Shown here: positions 29,946 through 42,209 of the stretch, one piece after another
How the letters are laid out: every line of letters begins with the position of its first letter
How positions within the stretch are numbered: the stretch's first letter is position 1
NCBI GenBank assembly: GCA_046347635.1
Contig: JAXMFT010000003.1
Span: forward strand, 124,001 to 188,000
Length of the DNA: 64,000 nt
DNA from: JAGVSZ01 sp019137045
GTDB lineage: Bacteria; Pseudomonadota; Gammaproteobacteria; Burkholderiales; SG8-39
Reading direction: 5' to 3'
Translations under genes and position numbers: made by a program
The notes under the pieces: generated by a model
Told to the model about the DNA's origin: nothing
Seen by the model: only the letters and a program-made list of their open reading frames with translations
Database searches by the model: none

Positions 29946-30953
29946 TCAGCTGGCGGGCGCGAACAGCTTGATGAAGCGCTCCGCCTCCTGGCGGCCGCCG
30001 GCCTTCTCCATGCGCTCCTTCATGCGCTGGTAGCTCGCCTCGCGCGCACCCTCGGCGAAGCGCCTGCCCGCGTCGGGCTTCAGCGCCACCGCCTTCAGGC
30101 CGCGCCGCTCGAGCTCGGCGAACTCCTTCACGCGCAGCGCCTGCAGCTCCTTCACGCTCGAGACCTCGTGCTCGATCGCCACCCGGTTGAGGATCTCCCT
30201 GGTCTTGTCGGAGAGCGCGTTCCACTTGCGCACGTTGACGACGATGCCGAGGTCGGTGGAGAAGAACGACGGCTCGAGGCGGTAGCGCAGGAACTTGTCC
30301 CAGCTGGCGTCCATGATCCCGATCTGGGTCCAGCCGGTCATGTCGATCGTGCCGCGCTCGAGCGCGGTGTACATCTCGGTCGAGGGCATGTTGAGCACCG
30401 ACGCGCCGAGCACGTTGGTGAAGAACGCGTTGTAGATCGGGTTGCCGCGCACCTTCACGCCCTTGATGTCGAGGTTGCCCTGGGCGTCGAAGCGCGGCTC
30501 CTTCGTGCTCCACAGGTTGAAGCGGATGCCGCTGTCGAACCAGCCCAGGTAGTACAGGTTCATGCGGCGGATGTGCGCCTCCTTGATCGCGTCGTAGGCG
30601 CCGTTCCGGCGCGCGGTCGGCCCGTCGATCGTGCTCGCGCTGACCGCGTCGCACTCGGGCACCGACCCGGCGTAGAACGCGCAGGGCGTGTACACCATGT
30701 CCACGATTCCGTCGCGCACCGCGTTCGGCTGCTCGAACATGCCGATCGCCTCGGGTCCGCCGCGCACCTGGATCGCCACCACTCCCTTGCCGGCGTCGTT
30801 CACCTTCTTCACGAACTGGAGAAAGCTCTTCGAGTACACCCAGTTCGCCGGGAACGCGTGCACGGCGGTGATCCGGTCCTGCGCGCGCGCGGGCGCCGCC
30901 AGCACGGCGGCGGCGAGCGCCGCCGCGACGGTCAGTCTGAGCAGTCTGGTCAT
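29946..30953 (-). CDS. dctP: TRAP transporter solute-binding protein (DctP family)
   Basis: A 335-residue periplasmic receptor. The signal peptide 'MTRLLRLTVAAALAAAVLA' is cleaved near 'APARAQD'. DctP-family landmarks include 'FPANWVYSKSFLQFVKKVND', 'TSTEMYTALERGTID'-like segment (seen as PSTEMYTALERGTIDMTGW) and 'LSDKTREILNRVAIEHE'. GGAGA lies seven bases before the ATG. It is the first gene of the minus-strand dctPQM cluster. A direct repeat (TCGTTCTTGG twice, 30988-31013) lies 35-60 bp upstream and may be an operator. Confidence 0.9.
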   Translation of the reverse strand: MTRLLRLTVAAALAAAVLAAPARAQDRITAVHAFPANWVYSKSFLQFVKKVNDAGKGVVAIQVRGGPEAIGMFEQPNAVRDGIVDMVYTPCAFYAGSVPECDAVSASTIDGPTARRNGAYDAIKEAHIRRMNLYYLGWFDSGIRFNLWSTKEPRFDAQGNLDIKGVKVRGNPIYNAFFTNVLGASVLNMPSTEMYTALERGTIDMTGWTQIGIMDASWDKFLRYRLEPSFFSTDLGIVVNVRKWNALSDKTREILNRVAIEHEVSSVKELQALRVKEFAELERRGLKAVALKPDAGRRFAEGAREASYQRMKERMEKAGGRQEAERFIKLFAPAS

Positions 30954-30987
30954 CGAGGTCTCCGTGGATGCGGCAGCGCCGCAAAAT

Positions 30988-31013
30988 TCGTTCTTGGGAA
31001 AGCTCGTTCTTGG
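30988..31013. promoter_or_regulatory. Direct repeat upstream of dctP (possible operator)
   Basis: The decamer TCGTTCTTGG occurs at 30988-30997 and 31004-31013, 16 bases apart, in the 77-bp gap before dctP. Spacing near one and a half helical turns suits a regulator dimer. No known regulator site matches. Confidence 0.3.
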
Positions 31014-31030
31014 TCTGGGCGGCGCGTATC

Positions 31031-31748
31031 TTAGCCGACGGCCAACGCGCGAGTCGACATCGGGTAATGGGTCACCCCGCCCGCGAACCGCGGCAGCGCC
31101 TTGTAGTGCGCGCGCATCTCGTGGCGGAGCGGCGACGCGAGCGCCGCCGAGAGCGCGGCCGGGCTGTCGAACGCCACCTTGTTCCGCTGCATGCACGTCG
31201 CGCGCGCCCATGGCAGGTGGCAGACGGACTCGACCGGCGTGTGCAACTCCAGCTCCCGCAGGCCGGGGAGCCGCGCCATGAGCGGCACGTGCTGCGCGAG
31301 GTAGTCGTCGAGCCAGGCGTGCGGGTCCTCGGCCGGGCCCTCGTAGGCGACGACGAGGTAGGTGCACCAGCTCCGGCTCGGCCAGGCGGGCCGGCTCGGG
31401 CAGCACGGCGTAGCGGCTGGCGCCGCGCACCGCCATCGCCTGCTGCTCGACTGCGGCGCCCGCCAGCGTGGGCAGGACGTCCGGCTGCGCGAGCGCCTGC
31501 AGCGGGCCCGCGCGGCCGCCCGCCGCCTCGAGCGCGACGAGCGCGTCGAAATAGAGTTGCAGCACGAGCTGGGGCGGCGCGCCGTCGTCGAGCAGCGGGT
31601 CGTGCGCTTGCGCCGGCGTGTGCACGAGCGCGCGTGCGAGCCCCGGAACGCCGCGCAGCACCGCGTCGAGGCGCTCGTGCTCGGCGGCGGAGAGCCGTGC
31701 CCCCGGGTGCGCGCGGTCGTGAAACGCGACGAGGAGGCAGAAGTTCAT
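31031..31748 (-). CDS. EthD-like protein, apparent frameshift
   Basis: Two frames together give one protein of about 238 residues with two ferredoxin-like halves, as in EthD-type small oxygenase-like or dimeric alpha/beta-barrel proteins. The first half reads 'MNFCLLVAFHDRAHPG...LVLQLYFDALVALEAAG'. Near 31361-31375 the coding frame switches and continues as 'CTYLVVAYEGPAEDPHAWLDDYLA' (key motif YEGPAEDPxAWLxxY) and 'QHVPLMARLPGLRELELHTP', ending 'THYPMSTRALAVG'. One indel explains the break. It starts 14 bp after serS and is probably its operon mate. Function unknown. Confidence 0.6.
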
Positions 31749-31762
31749 CGCCCGCGCCGCTC

Positions 31763-33049
<1,287 letters not shown>

Positions 33050-33055
33050 GGGCGG

Positions 33056-34417
33056 TCAGTCTTCCGGGTCCGTGTTCTGCTTGCGCGAGCGCCCGTCGCG
33101 CGCATCGAGCGCGCGCAGGTGCGCGAGCTTCTCCGCGATCCGCGCCTCGAGCCCGCGGTCGGTCGGGCGGTACCACGCGACCGGCGGCATCCCGTCCGGC
33201 AGGTAGCGCTCGCCGGCCGCGTAGCCCTCGGCCTCGTCGTGCGCGTAGCGGTAGTCCCGGCCGTAGCCGAGGTCGCGCATCAGCCGCGTCGGCGCGTTGC
33301 GCAGGTGCAGCGGCACCGGCCGCGACTCGTCCTCGGCCACGAACGAGCGGGCCGAATTATAGGCGACGTACACCGCGTTCGATTTCGGGGCCACCGCCAT
33401 GTACACCACCGCCTGCGCAAGCGCGAGCTCGCCCTCCGGGGAGCCGAGGCGCTCGTAGGTCGCCGCCGCGTCGAGCGCGAGCGCGAGCGCGCGCGGATCG
33501 GCGAGCCCGACGTCCTCGGTGGCCATGCGGATGATCCGGCGCGCGAGGTAGAGGGGATCGGCCCCGCCGTCGAGCATGCGCGCGAGCCAGTAGAGCGCGG
33601 CGTCGGGGTCGGAGCCGCGCACCGACTTGTGCAGCGCCGAGATCTGGTCGTAGAACGCCTCCCCGCCCTTGTCGAAGCGGCGCAGGTTGCGCGCGGCCGC
33701 GTCCTGCACGAACGCGCCGTCGATCGCCGCGACGCCGCGGCTCGCGGCGGCGGTCTGCAGGATCTCGAGGAGGTTGATCAGCCGCCGCGCGTCCCCGTCG
33801 GCGAGCCCGATGACCCGCTCGCGCGCCTGCGCGTCGAAGGCGAGCCCCGGCATGGCGCGCGCGACCGCCCGGTCGAAGAGCACGCCGAGCTCCTCCGCGG
33901 TGAGCGGCTGCAGCACGTACACCGCCGCGCGCGAGAGCAGCGCCGAGTTGACCTCGAACGACGGGTTCTCGGTCGTCGCGCCGACGAAGGTGAAGAGGCC
34001 GCGCTCGACGTACGGCAGGAACGCGTCCTGCTGCGCCTTGTTGAAGCGGTGCACCTCGTCGACGAACACGATCGTCGGGCGGCCGGAGGCGGCGAGCGCG
34101 TCCTGCGCCCGCTGCACCGCCTCGCGGATGTCCTTCACGCCCGAGAGCACGGCCGAGAGCTGGACGAACTCCGCCTCGAACGCGTCGGCCATCAGCCGCG
34201 CGATGGTCGTCTTGCCGACCCCCGGCGGTCCCCACAGGATCATCGAGTGCGGCTTGCCCGACTCGAACGCGAGGCGCAGCGGCTTGCCCGGCCCGAGCAG
34301 GTGCGCCTGGCCGACGACCTCGTCCAGGGCGCGCGGGCGCAGCAGCTCCGCGAGCGGGGCGTGTGGCGGCGCATCCGCGCGGGCGGGCGCGGAGGACGCC
34401 TCGAAGAGATCGGCCAT
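33056..34417 (-). CDS. rarA: Replication-associated recombination protein RarA (MgsA/WRNIP1 family AAA+ ATPase)
   Basis: A 453-residue AAA+ ATPase acting at stalled replication forks. Walker A is GPPGVGKTT (about residue 64), Walker B is IVFVDEVHRF, sensor 1 lies in 'FVGATTENPSF', and the MgsA C-terminal domain is seen in 'KSVRGSDPDAALYWLARML' and 'LPDGMPPVAWYRPTDRGLE'. I use the ATG at 34417 (MADLFEASS); upstream frame extension lies antisense inside lolA. It follows lolA by 32 bp in the lolA-rarA-serS string often seen in proteobacteria. Confidence 0.95.
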   Translation of the reverse strand: MADLFEASSAPARADAPPHAPLAELLRPRALDEVVGQAHLLGPGKPLRLAFESGKPHSMILWGPPGVGKTTIARLMADAFEAEFVQLSAVLSGVKDIREAVQRAQDALAASGRPTIVFVDEVHRFNKAQQDAFLPYVERGLFTFVGATTENPSFEVNSALLSRAAVYVLQPLTAEELGVLFDRAVARAMPGLAFDAQARERVIGLADGDARRLINLLEILQTAAASRGVAAIDGAFVQDAAARNLRRFDKGGEAFYDQISALHKSVRGSDPDAALYWLARMLDGGADPLYLARRIIRMATEDVGLADPRALALALDAAATYERLGSPEGELALAQAVVYMAVAPKSNAVYVAYNSARSFVAEDESRPVPLHLRNAPTRLMRDLGYGRDYRYAHDEAEGYAAGERYLPDGMPPVAWYRPTDRGLEARIAEKLAHLRALDARDGRSRKQNTDPED

Positions 34418-34449
34418 CGGGCGGATGGTACCCGCGCGGAACGCGGACG

Positions 34450-35061
34450 TTACTTGTCGCCGATCACGTCGGCGCCGGGCGGGGGCACGAACCGGAACAG
34501 CGCGGCGTCGACGCGGGGGTTGCGCTGGAAGTCGGTGAACCGGAGCTCGGTCGTCTGGCCGAAGGTGTCGGTGAGCTCCATGCGCTCGATGCCCGAGAAC
34601 CCGAAGCCCATGCGGATGCGCTCGAAGCTCGACTCCTGCTCGCGCGGCACCGCCTCGACCCACTCCAGCCCGTCCTTCGCGCCGCCGTCGGTCAGCGTGA
34701 ACGCCTTGAGCGCCGCGTTGGAGCCCGCGAGCAGCGCGGCCGGCGTGGCGCCAAGGGCCACGTCGAGCTTGCGCACCGTGACCTGCCGCAGCTCCTCGTC
34801 GTAGATCCACACCCGCGCGCCGTCGCCGACGATGAGCTGGGCGTAGGGCTTGGCGTAGGTCCAGCGGAAGCGGCCCGGCCGGGAGAACGCGAACGTGCCG
34901 CGCGATTCCTGCACCAGCCTGCCCTCGCGACCGTAGATGCGCTGCTCGAAGTCCGCCGTGGCCGCCTGGGTGACGGTCATGAACCGGTTCAGGCGGTCGA
35001 TGCCGCCCGCGTCGGCCGCGGTCGCGGCGCCGAGCAGCGCGAGGATCAGCAGGCGGCGCAT
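34450..35061 (-). CDS. lolA: Outer-membrane lipoprotein chaperone LolA
   Basis: A 203-residue periplasmic carrier that moves lipoproteins from LolCDE to LolB. Signal peptide 'MRRLLILALLGAATAADAG', then the LolA core: 'TQAATADFEQRIYGREGRLV', 'ESRGTFAFSRPGRFRWTYAK', 'YDEELRQVTVRKLD', and a C-terminal 'TELRFTDFQRNPRVDAALFR'. It lies 52 bp downstream of ftsK, the standard ftsK-lolA order. Confidence 0.93.
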   Translation of the reverse strand: MRRLLILALLGAATAADAGGIDRLNRFMTVTQAATADFEQRIYGREGRLVQESRGTFAFSRPGRFRWTYAKPYAQLIVGDGARVWIYDEELRQVTVRKLDVALGATPAALLAGSNAALKAFTLTDGGAKDGLEWVEAVPREQESSFERIRMGFGFSGIERMELTDTFGQTTELRFTDFQRNPRVDAALFRFVPPPGADVIGDK

Positions 35062-35113
35062 GGGGATCGGACCGTCGGTCCGCGGCCGGGTTCCGCCGCG
35101 GCGTCGGCCCGGG

Positions 35114-37402
<2,289 letters not shown>

Positions 37403-37511
37403 GCGGCCGCCCGCCGGTCGTGGCCGGGCGCGCCGGAGCGGGAGCGCGGGCCGGCGCGGCGGCCAACCCAGGTGGACGCGCTGCGGACGGGGCGGTGCGT
37501 GCCCGCAGGCA

Positions 37512-38195
37512 CTACGCGCGCGCCTCCGACATCAGCATCGCCTCGTGCAGGAAGATCGCGCCCGACTTCACCTCGATGTGGCCGCTCGTCTGCAGGTCCT
37601 TCATCACGCGGCTCACCATCTCGCGCGAAGCGCCGATCATCTTCGCGATGTCCTGCTTGGGCAGTTTCTTGGTGACCACGCGCTGGCCGTCGACGGTCTC
37701 GGCCATCTCCATCAGCAGGCGCGCGACGCGCCCGTACACGTCCATCAGCGCGAGGCTGCCGATCTTCTTGTCCGCCTCGCGCAGGCGCTTCACCAGCCCC
37801 TTCATGACGCCCACCGCGATCTCGAAGTTCTCGGCCAGGCACTTCTTGAAGTCCATCTTGTTGATCGTGAGCAGCTCGCACGGCTCGATCGCGATCACCG
37901 TGGCCGAGCGCGGCGCCTCGTCGATCAACCCCATCTCGCCGAAGAACTCGCCCTGCCCGAGGATGGCGAGGATCACCTCGCGTCCCTCGTCGTCGCTCAT
38001 CATCACCTTCAGGCGTCCGGAGATGACGATGTAGAGCGCGTCGGTCGGGTCGCCCGCGTTGATGATGGTCGAGTTGCGCGGGTACGACTTGCGCCCGACC
38101 ACGCGCGTGAGCAGCGCGAGCTGGCCTTCGGGCAACGTGGAGAACAGCGGCACGTTGCGCAGCAGGAGCGTTGAAACGCTAGCAGGACCCGCCAT
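37512..38195 (-). CDS. Crp/Fnr-family transcription regulator
   Basis: A 227-residue regulator with an N-terminal cyclic-nucleotide-binding beta-roll ('NAGDPTDALYIVISGRLKVM', 'LGQGEFFGEMGLIDEAPRSA') and a C-terminal winged helix 'KQDIAKMIGASREMVSRVMK'. No FNR-type cysteine cluster is present at the N-terminus, so it is Crp/Vfr/Clp-like rather than an oxygen sensor. The recognition helix has E-x-x-S-R spacing, as in TTGAT-reading Fnr proteins, so it could bind the FNR-like boxes upstream of badI, though that is speculative. It sits alone between ftsK and the TpsB-type gene. Confidence 0.88.
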   Translation of the reverse strand: MAGPASVSTLLLRNVPLFSTLPEGQLALLTRVVGRKSYPRNSTIINAGDPTDALYIVISGRLKVMMSDDEGREVILAILGQGEFFGEMGLIDEAPRSATVIAIEPCELLTINKMDFKKCLAENFEIAVGVMKGLVKRLREADKKIGSLALMDVYGRVARLLMEMAETVDGQRVVTKKLPKQDIAKMIGASREMVSRVMKDLQTSGHIEVKSGAIFLHEAMLMSEARA

Positions 38196-38319
38196 GTGAT
38201 GTCCCCTCTTCCGATTGACTGCTATGCGGCCGAATGGTAGCAGAACGGCCTCCGTGCGCCCCGCACCGGGACGCCGCCAGCCGCCGTGCCCGCATCCGGC
38301 CTCCTCTCCCCGCCGCGCG

Positions 38320-40017
38320 CTAGAACACCCACACGAGGCTGAAGTTCGCGCGGCTCGTGTCGCTCGAGGGCGGCACGCCGCGTTGAATCTGGAAGCCGTA
38401 GTCGAACCGGATGCTCACGCTCGTGCCGTACGCGATCCGGATGCCGGGGCCGACCGACGAGATGCCGATCACTTCCGGCTCGAACGCCTCCGGGTTGATG
38501 CGGTACGCGCGCCCGAAGTCGTAGAACGCGAGCACGCGCGCGCGCCAGTCGCCCGGCGGCAGCAGGTCGGGGCCGAAGTCCGGCGAATAGATCTCGACCG
38601 ACCCGCTGTAGCCGCGGTCGCCGGTGAACTGGCGCTCGAAGAACCCGCGCACCGACTCCATTCCCCCGATCCCGAACTGCTCGGCCGGGAGGAGCTCGTC
38701 GCGCGTGTACTGCCCGGTGAAGCGCGCGCGCGCCTGGAAACCGCGTGGCAGCCCGAGCAGGTAGTTGAGGTTCGCCCGGGCGAGCGTGTAGCTCGCCGGG
38801 GCCCCGGGGCGCACCGCGTCGAACGTGGCCTGGGTGCCGTCGTTGCCGCCCGGGATGTTCTGCACGCCCGCCACCGAGAACGCCAGTTCCTGCCCCGCGG
38901 CGCGCCACGCGCCCGAGTACGCGAGGCTGAGCGGATGCAGGGTGTAGTCGGGCGTGATGCTGGTCGACGTGCCCACCGGCGCGACGTCGTTGTTGTAGAT
39001 GCGCCAGTCGAAGCCGAGGGCGAGCTTCTGCTCGAAGGCGCCGGCCGCGGGCAGGCCGAAGTTGTACCGGGCGCCGTAGAACCAGCCGCTGCCGCTCACC
39101 GCGAACAGGTTCTGCACCACGCCGGAATCCACGTTCGCGTAGCCGGCGATGAGGTCCACGGAGTCGCCGAGCGAGTACAGCGGGACGTGATACCCGGCGC
39201 CGGCGATCAGGACGTTGTCGTTGGGCGGCAGCGCGAGCGCCCCGGGGTCGGTCTCCCGGCTCGGCGAGGTCAGGTACTGCAGGGTGAGGACCTGATCGCG
39301 GTCGAAGAGGTTGGCGTGCTGGAAGCCCACGCCGACGCGGTACTCGCCGGTCTCGGGCGTGCCGGTGTTGTCGAGGCTCAGGCTGAACCGCCACGGGCGC
39401 TGGTCCTCGACGCGCACCTGCGCGGCAAGGTCGCCCTCCTCCGCGCCGCCCTTCAGCACGACGGTCGTCTGCTTGACCGGGTTCTCGTTGGCGAGCCGCA
39501 GCTCGCGGGCGAGTCGCGCCGTGTTGACCGGTGCGCCGTCGGCGAGCGCGGGCAGGCTGCGCCGGATGTTCGCATCGTCGAAGTGCCGGTTGCCCTCGAT
39601 CGTCACCGCGCCGACGCGCCCTTCGATCACGCGCAGGCGCACCACGCCGCCGGCAATCTCCTGCTCCGGGACGACGACCTGCGTGGCGCCGTAGCCGAGG
39701 CGCGCGTAAGCGGCTTCGAGGGCCGCGCGCGCGCCCTGGACGTCGGCAAACGTGCGCTCCGCGCCGGTGAACGGAGCGAGCGCCGCCTCGATGCGGTCAG
39801 GCGCGATCAGCGTCGCCCCTTCGACGGCGAAGCGCGCGATCGGGAACTGCGGCGGCGGCGCGCCCGCCTGCGCGAACGACGCGCCGTGCCATCCGAGGAG
39901 TGCGACGAGCGCGATGCGATGAACAAACGTCAAAGCGACGGCTTTCGAATGGCGTTCCGGGCACTTTGGCGATTGGCTCCAGCTTGGGAGTATAGGGGAG
40001 GATTCACAGAGAAACAA
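38320..40017 (-). CDS. TpsB/ShlB/FhaC-family outer-membrane transporter (orphan)
   Basis: A 565-residue outer-membrane protein of the two-partner-secretion/Omp85 family. After a signal peptide ('IALVALLGWHGASFAQAG') come POTRA domains ('FAVEGATLIAPDRIEAALAP' and 'VGAVTIEGNRHFDDANIRRS') and a beta-barrel with the FhaC-type 'GIGGMESVRGFFERQFTGDR' (conserved VRGF) and a terminal aromatic F in 'NFSLVWVF'. The true start may be a TTG at 39933, which would place the signal peptide at the very N-terminus; the ATG at 40017 adds 28 residues. No TpsA exoprotein gene is within reach, so the partner lies elsewhere or it has another role. Confidence 0.85.
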   Translation of the reverse strand: MFLCESSPILPSWSQSPKCPERHSKAVALTFVHRIALVALLGWHGASFAQAGAPPPQFPIARFAVEGATLIAPDRIEAALAPFTGAERTFADVQGARAALEAAYARLGYGATQVVVPEQEIAGGVVRLRVIEGRVGAVTIEGNRHFDDANIRRSLPALADGAPVNTARLARELRLANENPVKQTTVVLKGGAEEGDLAAQVRVEDQRPWRFSLSLDNTGTPETGEYRVGVGFQHANLFDRDQVLTLQYLTSPSRETDPGALALPPNDNVLIAGAGYHVPLYSLGDSVDLIAGYANVDSGVVQNLFAVSGSGWFYGARYNFGLPAAGAFEQKLALGFDWRIYNNDVAPVGTSTSITPDYTLHPLSLAYSGAWRAAGQELAFSVAGVQNIPGGNDGTQATFDAVRPGAPASYTLARANLNYLLGLPRGFQARARFTGQYTRDELLPAEQFGIGGMESVRGFFERQFTGDRGYSGSVEIYSPDFGPDLLPPGDWRARVLAFYDFGRAYRINPEAFEPEVIGISSVGPGIRIAYGTSVSIRFDYGFQIQRGVPPSSDTSRANFSLVWVF

Positions 40018-40087
40018 CCGGTTAGCGTCGAAACTTCAACTTATTCCAAGGAACAGGTCAGCCCCCGGACGGCGCGCTCCCCGCCCG

Positions 40088-40093
40088 TATAAT
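40088..40093 (+). promoter_or_regulatory. Candidate -10 box of trxB
   Basis: A perfect TATAAT, about 39 bases before the trxB ATG, in a GC-rich leader. The -35 region 17 bases upstream is weak (CCGGAC). The adjoining 39,950-40,060 region is unusually A+T-rich for this window and probably holds both divergent promoters. Confidence 0.45.
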
Positions 40094-40131
40094 CGCGACC
40101 TGCACGCCTCGATCCGGACGCCCCTCCCGCA

Positions 40132-41082
40132 ATGCCCGACAAGCCCGCCAAGCACTGCCGCCTCCTCATCCTCGGTTCCGGACCGGCCGGATATACCGCC
40201 GCGGTGTACGCCGCGCGGGCGAACCTGCGTCCGGTCCTGCTCACCGGGCTTGCGCCGGGCGGCCAGCTGATGACCACCACCGACGTGGACAACTGGCCGG
40301 CCGACGCCGAAGGCGTCCAGGGGCCCGACCTGATGGCGCGCTTCCAGCGCCACGCCGAGCGGTTCGAGACCGAGATCGTGTTCGACCAGATCCACACGGT
40401 CCACCTGCGCGAGCGGCCGCTGCGGCTGGCGGGCGACAGCGGCACCTACACCTGCGACGCGCTGATCATCGCCACCGGCGCCTCGGCGAAGTACCTCGGG
40501 CTCCCCTCGGAGCAGCAGTTCATGGGCAAGGGCGTGTCGGCGTGCGCGACCTGCGACGGCTTCTTCTACCGCGGCCAGGACGTGGTCGTGGTCGGGGGCG
40601 GGAATACCGCCGTCGAGGAGGCGCTCTACCTCGCCAACATCGCGCGGCGCGTGACGGTGATCCACCGGCGCGACCGGTTCCGCGCCGAGAAGATCCTGCA
40701 GCAGAAGCTCCTGGAGAAGCCGAACGTCGAGATCCGCTGGAACCACACGCTCGACGAGGTTCTCGGCGACGAGAAGGGCGTCACCGGCGTGCGCATCCGG
40801 CACGCGCAGACCGGCGCGACCGCGGTGCTCGAGGCGCACGGCCTGTTCGTCGCGATCGGCCACAGTCCGAACACCGGGCTCTTCGCGGGCCAGCTCGAGA
40901 TGGAGGGGGGCTACATCGTCACGCGCGGCGGGCGGAACGGGAACGCGACGGCGACCAGCGTGCCCGGCGTGTTCGCCGCGGGCGACGTGCAGGACCACGT
41001 CTACCGGCAGGCGGTCACGAGCGCCGGCTCGGGGTGCATGGCGGCGCTCGACGCCGAGAAGTACCTCGAGAGCCGCGCCTGA
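40132..41082 (+). CDS. trxB: Thioredoxin-disulfide reductase TrxB
   Basis: A 316-residue FAD/NADPH enzyme that reduces thioredoxin. FAD motif GSGPAGYTAAVYAARA at the N-terminus, redox-active CATC in 'VSACATCDGFFYRGQ' (about residues 136-139), NADPH motif 'VVVGGGNTAVEEALYL', and C-terminal 'GVFAAGDVQDHVYRQAVTSAG' (FAD-binding GDV). ATG start, preceded by a TATAAT box. Followed 20 bp later by the Smr gene. Confidence 0.97.
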   Translation: MPDKPAKHCRLLILGSGPAGYTAAVYAARANLRPVLLTGLAPGGQLMTTTDVDNWPADAEGVQGPDLMARFQRHAERFETEIVFDQIHTVHLRERPLRLAGDSGTYTCDALIIATGASAKYLGLPSEQQFMGKGVSACATCDGFFYRGQDVVVVGGGNTAVEEALYLANIARRVTVIHRRDRFRAEKILQQKLLEKPNVEIRWNHTLDEVLGDEKGVTGVRIRHAQTGATAVLEAHGLFVAIGHSPNTGLFAGQLEMEGGYIVTRGGRNGNATATSVPGVFAAGDVQDHVYRQAVTSAGSGCMAALDAEKYLESRA

Positions 41083-41101
41083 CCGGCGCCGGCTGCGCGC
41101 C

Positions 41102-41656
41102 GTGAAGCGCCCGCTCGATCCGCGCATCACCGAGGAGGAAGCGGCACTCTTCCGCGCGGCGGTGCACGACGCGGTGCCCCTGCGCGCCGGGGCGCGCCAC
41201 CATCGCCCCACGCCCGCCCCCCCGCCGGTGCCGGTGCAGTCGCTGCTCGACGAGCGCGCCGCGCTCGCCGAGAGCCGCCACGGCGCGCTCGACGACGACG
41301 ACGCGGCGCTCGAGGCGGGGGACGCCCTTGCCTACGTCCGCGCGGGCGTTTCCCGCCAGGTGCTGCGCCGGCTGCGGCGCGGTCACTGGGTCGTGCAGGA
41401 CCACCTCGATCTGCACGGCATGAACCGCGCGCAGGCGCACGAGGCCGTGGCAGGGTTCCTGCGCCAGGCGGGGCGCCGCGCGCACCGCTGCGTGCGCATC
41501 GTGCACGGCAAGGGCCTCGGCTCGAAGAACCGCGAGCCGGTGCTCAAGGGCAAGGTGGGCGCGTGGCTGGCGCGGCGCGAGGACGTGCTCGCCTTCTGCC
41601 AGGCGCCGGCGGCGCAGGGCGGAAGCGGGGCGGTGCTGGTGCTGCTGCGGGCGTAG
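41102..41656 (+). CDS. Smr-domain protein
   Basis: A 184-residue protein with a C-terminal Smr (small MutS-related) domain: 'DHLDLHGMNRAQAHEAVAGF' carries the DLHG motif, and 'CVRIVHGKGLGSK' the HGKG motif. Characterised SmrA/SmrB proteins are endonucleases; SmrB cuts mRNA at collided ribosomes. The N-terminal 90 residues are acidic and Pro-rich. GTG start at 41102. It is probably co-transcribed with trxB. Confidence 0.88.
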   Translation: MKRPLDPRITEEEAALFRAAVHDAVPLRAGARHHRPTPAPPPVPVQSLLDERAALAESRHGALDDDDAALEAGDALAYVRAGVSRQVLRRLRRGHWVVQDHLDLHGMNRAQAHEAVAGFLRQAGRRAHRCVRIVHGKGLGSKNREPVLKGKVGAWLARREDVLAFCQAPAAQGGSGAVLVLLRA

Positions 41657-41738
41657 GGCGCGGCGGCCCCCGCAGCGATCTGCCGCCGCAGGCGGCCAGG
41701 CTGCGGGAGCGCGCGGTGGCGCGACCCCGCGCGTCGCC

Positions 41739-42077
41739 CTAGATGGCGGCCTCGTTCGTCTCGCCGGTGCGGATGCGCACCACCTGCTCGACCCCGGTGA
41801 CGAAGATCTTGCCGTCGCCGATCTTGCCGGTGCGCGCCGCCTTGACGATCGCCTCGATCGCCTGCTCGACCATCTTGTCGATGACGACCACCTCGACCTT
41901 CACCTTGGGCAGGAAATCGACCACGTACTCCGCCCCGCGGTAGAGCTCGGTGTGGCCCTTCTGCCGCCCGAAGCCCTTCACTTCGGTCACGGTGAGGCCG
42001 GTGACGCCGACCTCGGCGAGCGCCTCCCGCACCTCGTCGAGCTTGAAGGGCTTGATCACGGCCTCGATCTTCTTCAT
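41739..42077 (-). CDS. glnB: Nitrogen regulatory protein PII (GlnB)
   Basis: A 112-residue PII signal protein, full length. The T-loop 'GFGRQKGHTELYRGAEYVVDF' carries Tyr51, the uridylylation site; the B-loop 'TGKIGDGKIFV' and C-loop 'RIRTGETNEAAI' for ATP/ADP and 2-oxoglutarate sensing are intact. The start 'MKKIEAVIKPFKLDEVREAL' is GlnB-like rather than GlnK-like, and no amtB is adjacent. It integrates nitrogen, carbon and energy status and controls glutamine synthetase through GlnD/GlnE. An extended -10 (TGCTATACT) lies 64 bases upstream. Confidence 0.96.
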   Translation of the reverse strand: MKKIEAVIKPFKLDEVREALAEVGVTGLTVTEVKGFGRQKGHTELYRGAEYVVDFLPKVKVEVVVIDKMVEQAIEAIVKAARTGKIGDGKIFVTGVEQVVRIRTGETNEAAI

Positions 42078-42140
42078 GGCTGCGCTCCGGAATGACGCCC
42101 GCCGCGTCTGCGCGCGCGACGGCCGCACGAGTCGCGGGCG

Positions 42141-42149
42141 AGTATAGCA
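42141..42149 (-). promoter_or_regulatory. Candidate extended -10 promoter of glnB
   Basis: Minus-strand TGCTATACT, an extended -10 element, about 64 bases before the glnB ATG. The expected -35 position is GC-rich and poor. The same core (GCTATAAT) occurs before ppa and rhlE in this window. Confidence 0.4.
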
Positions 42150-42209
42150 AATGCCCCTTCGCGCCCGGCCGTTGCCGCACCCGCGCGGTTCGCGAATAAT
42201 CGCCCGGCC

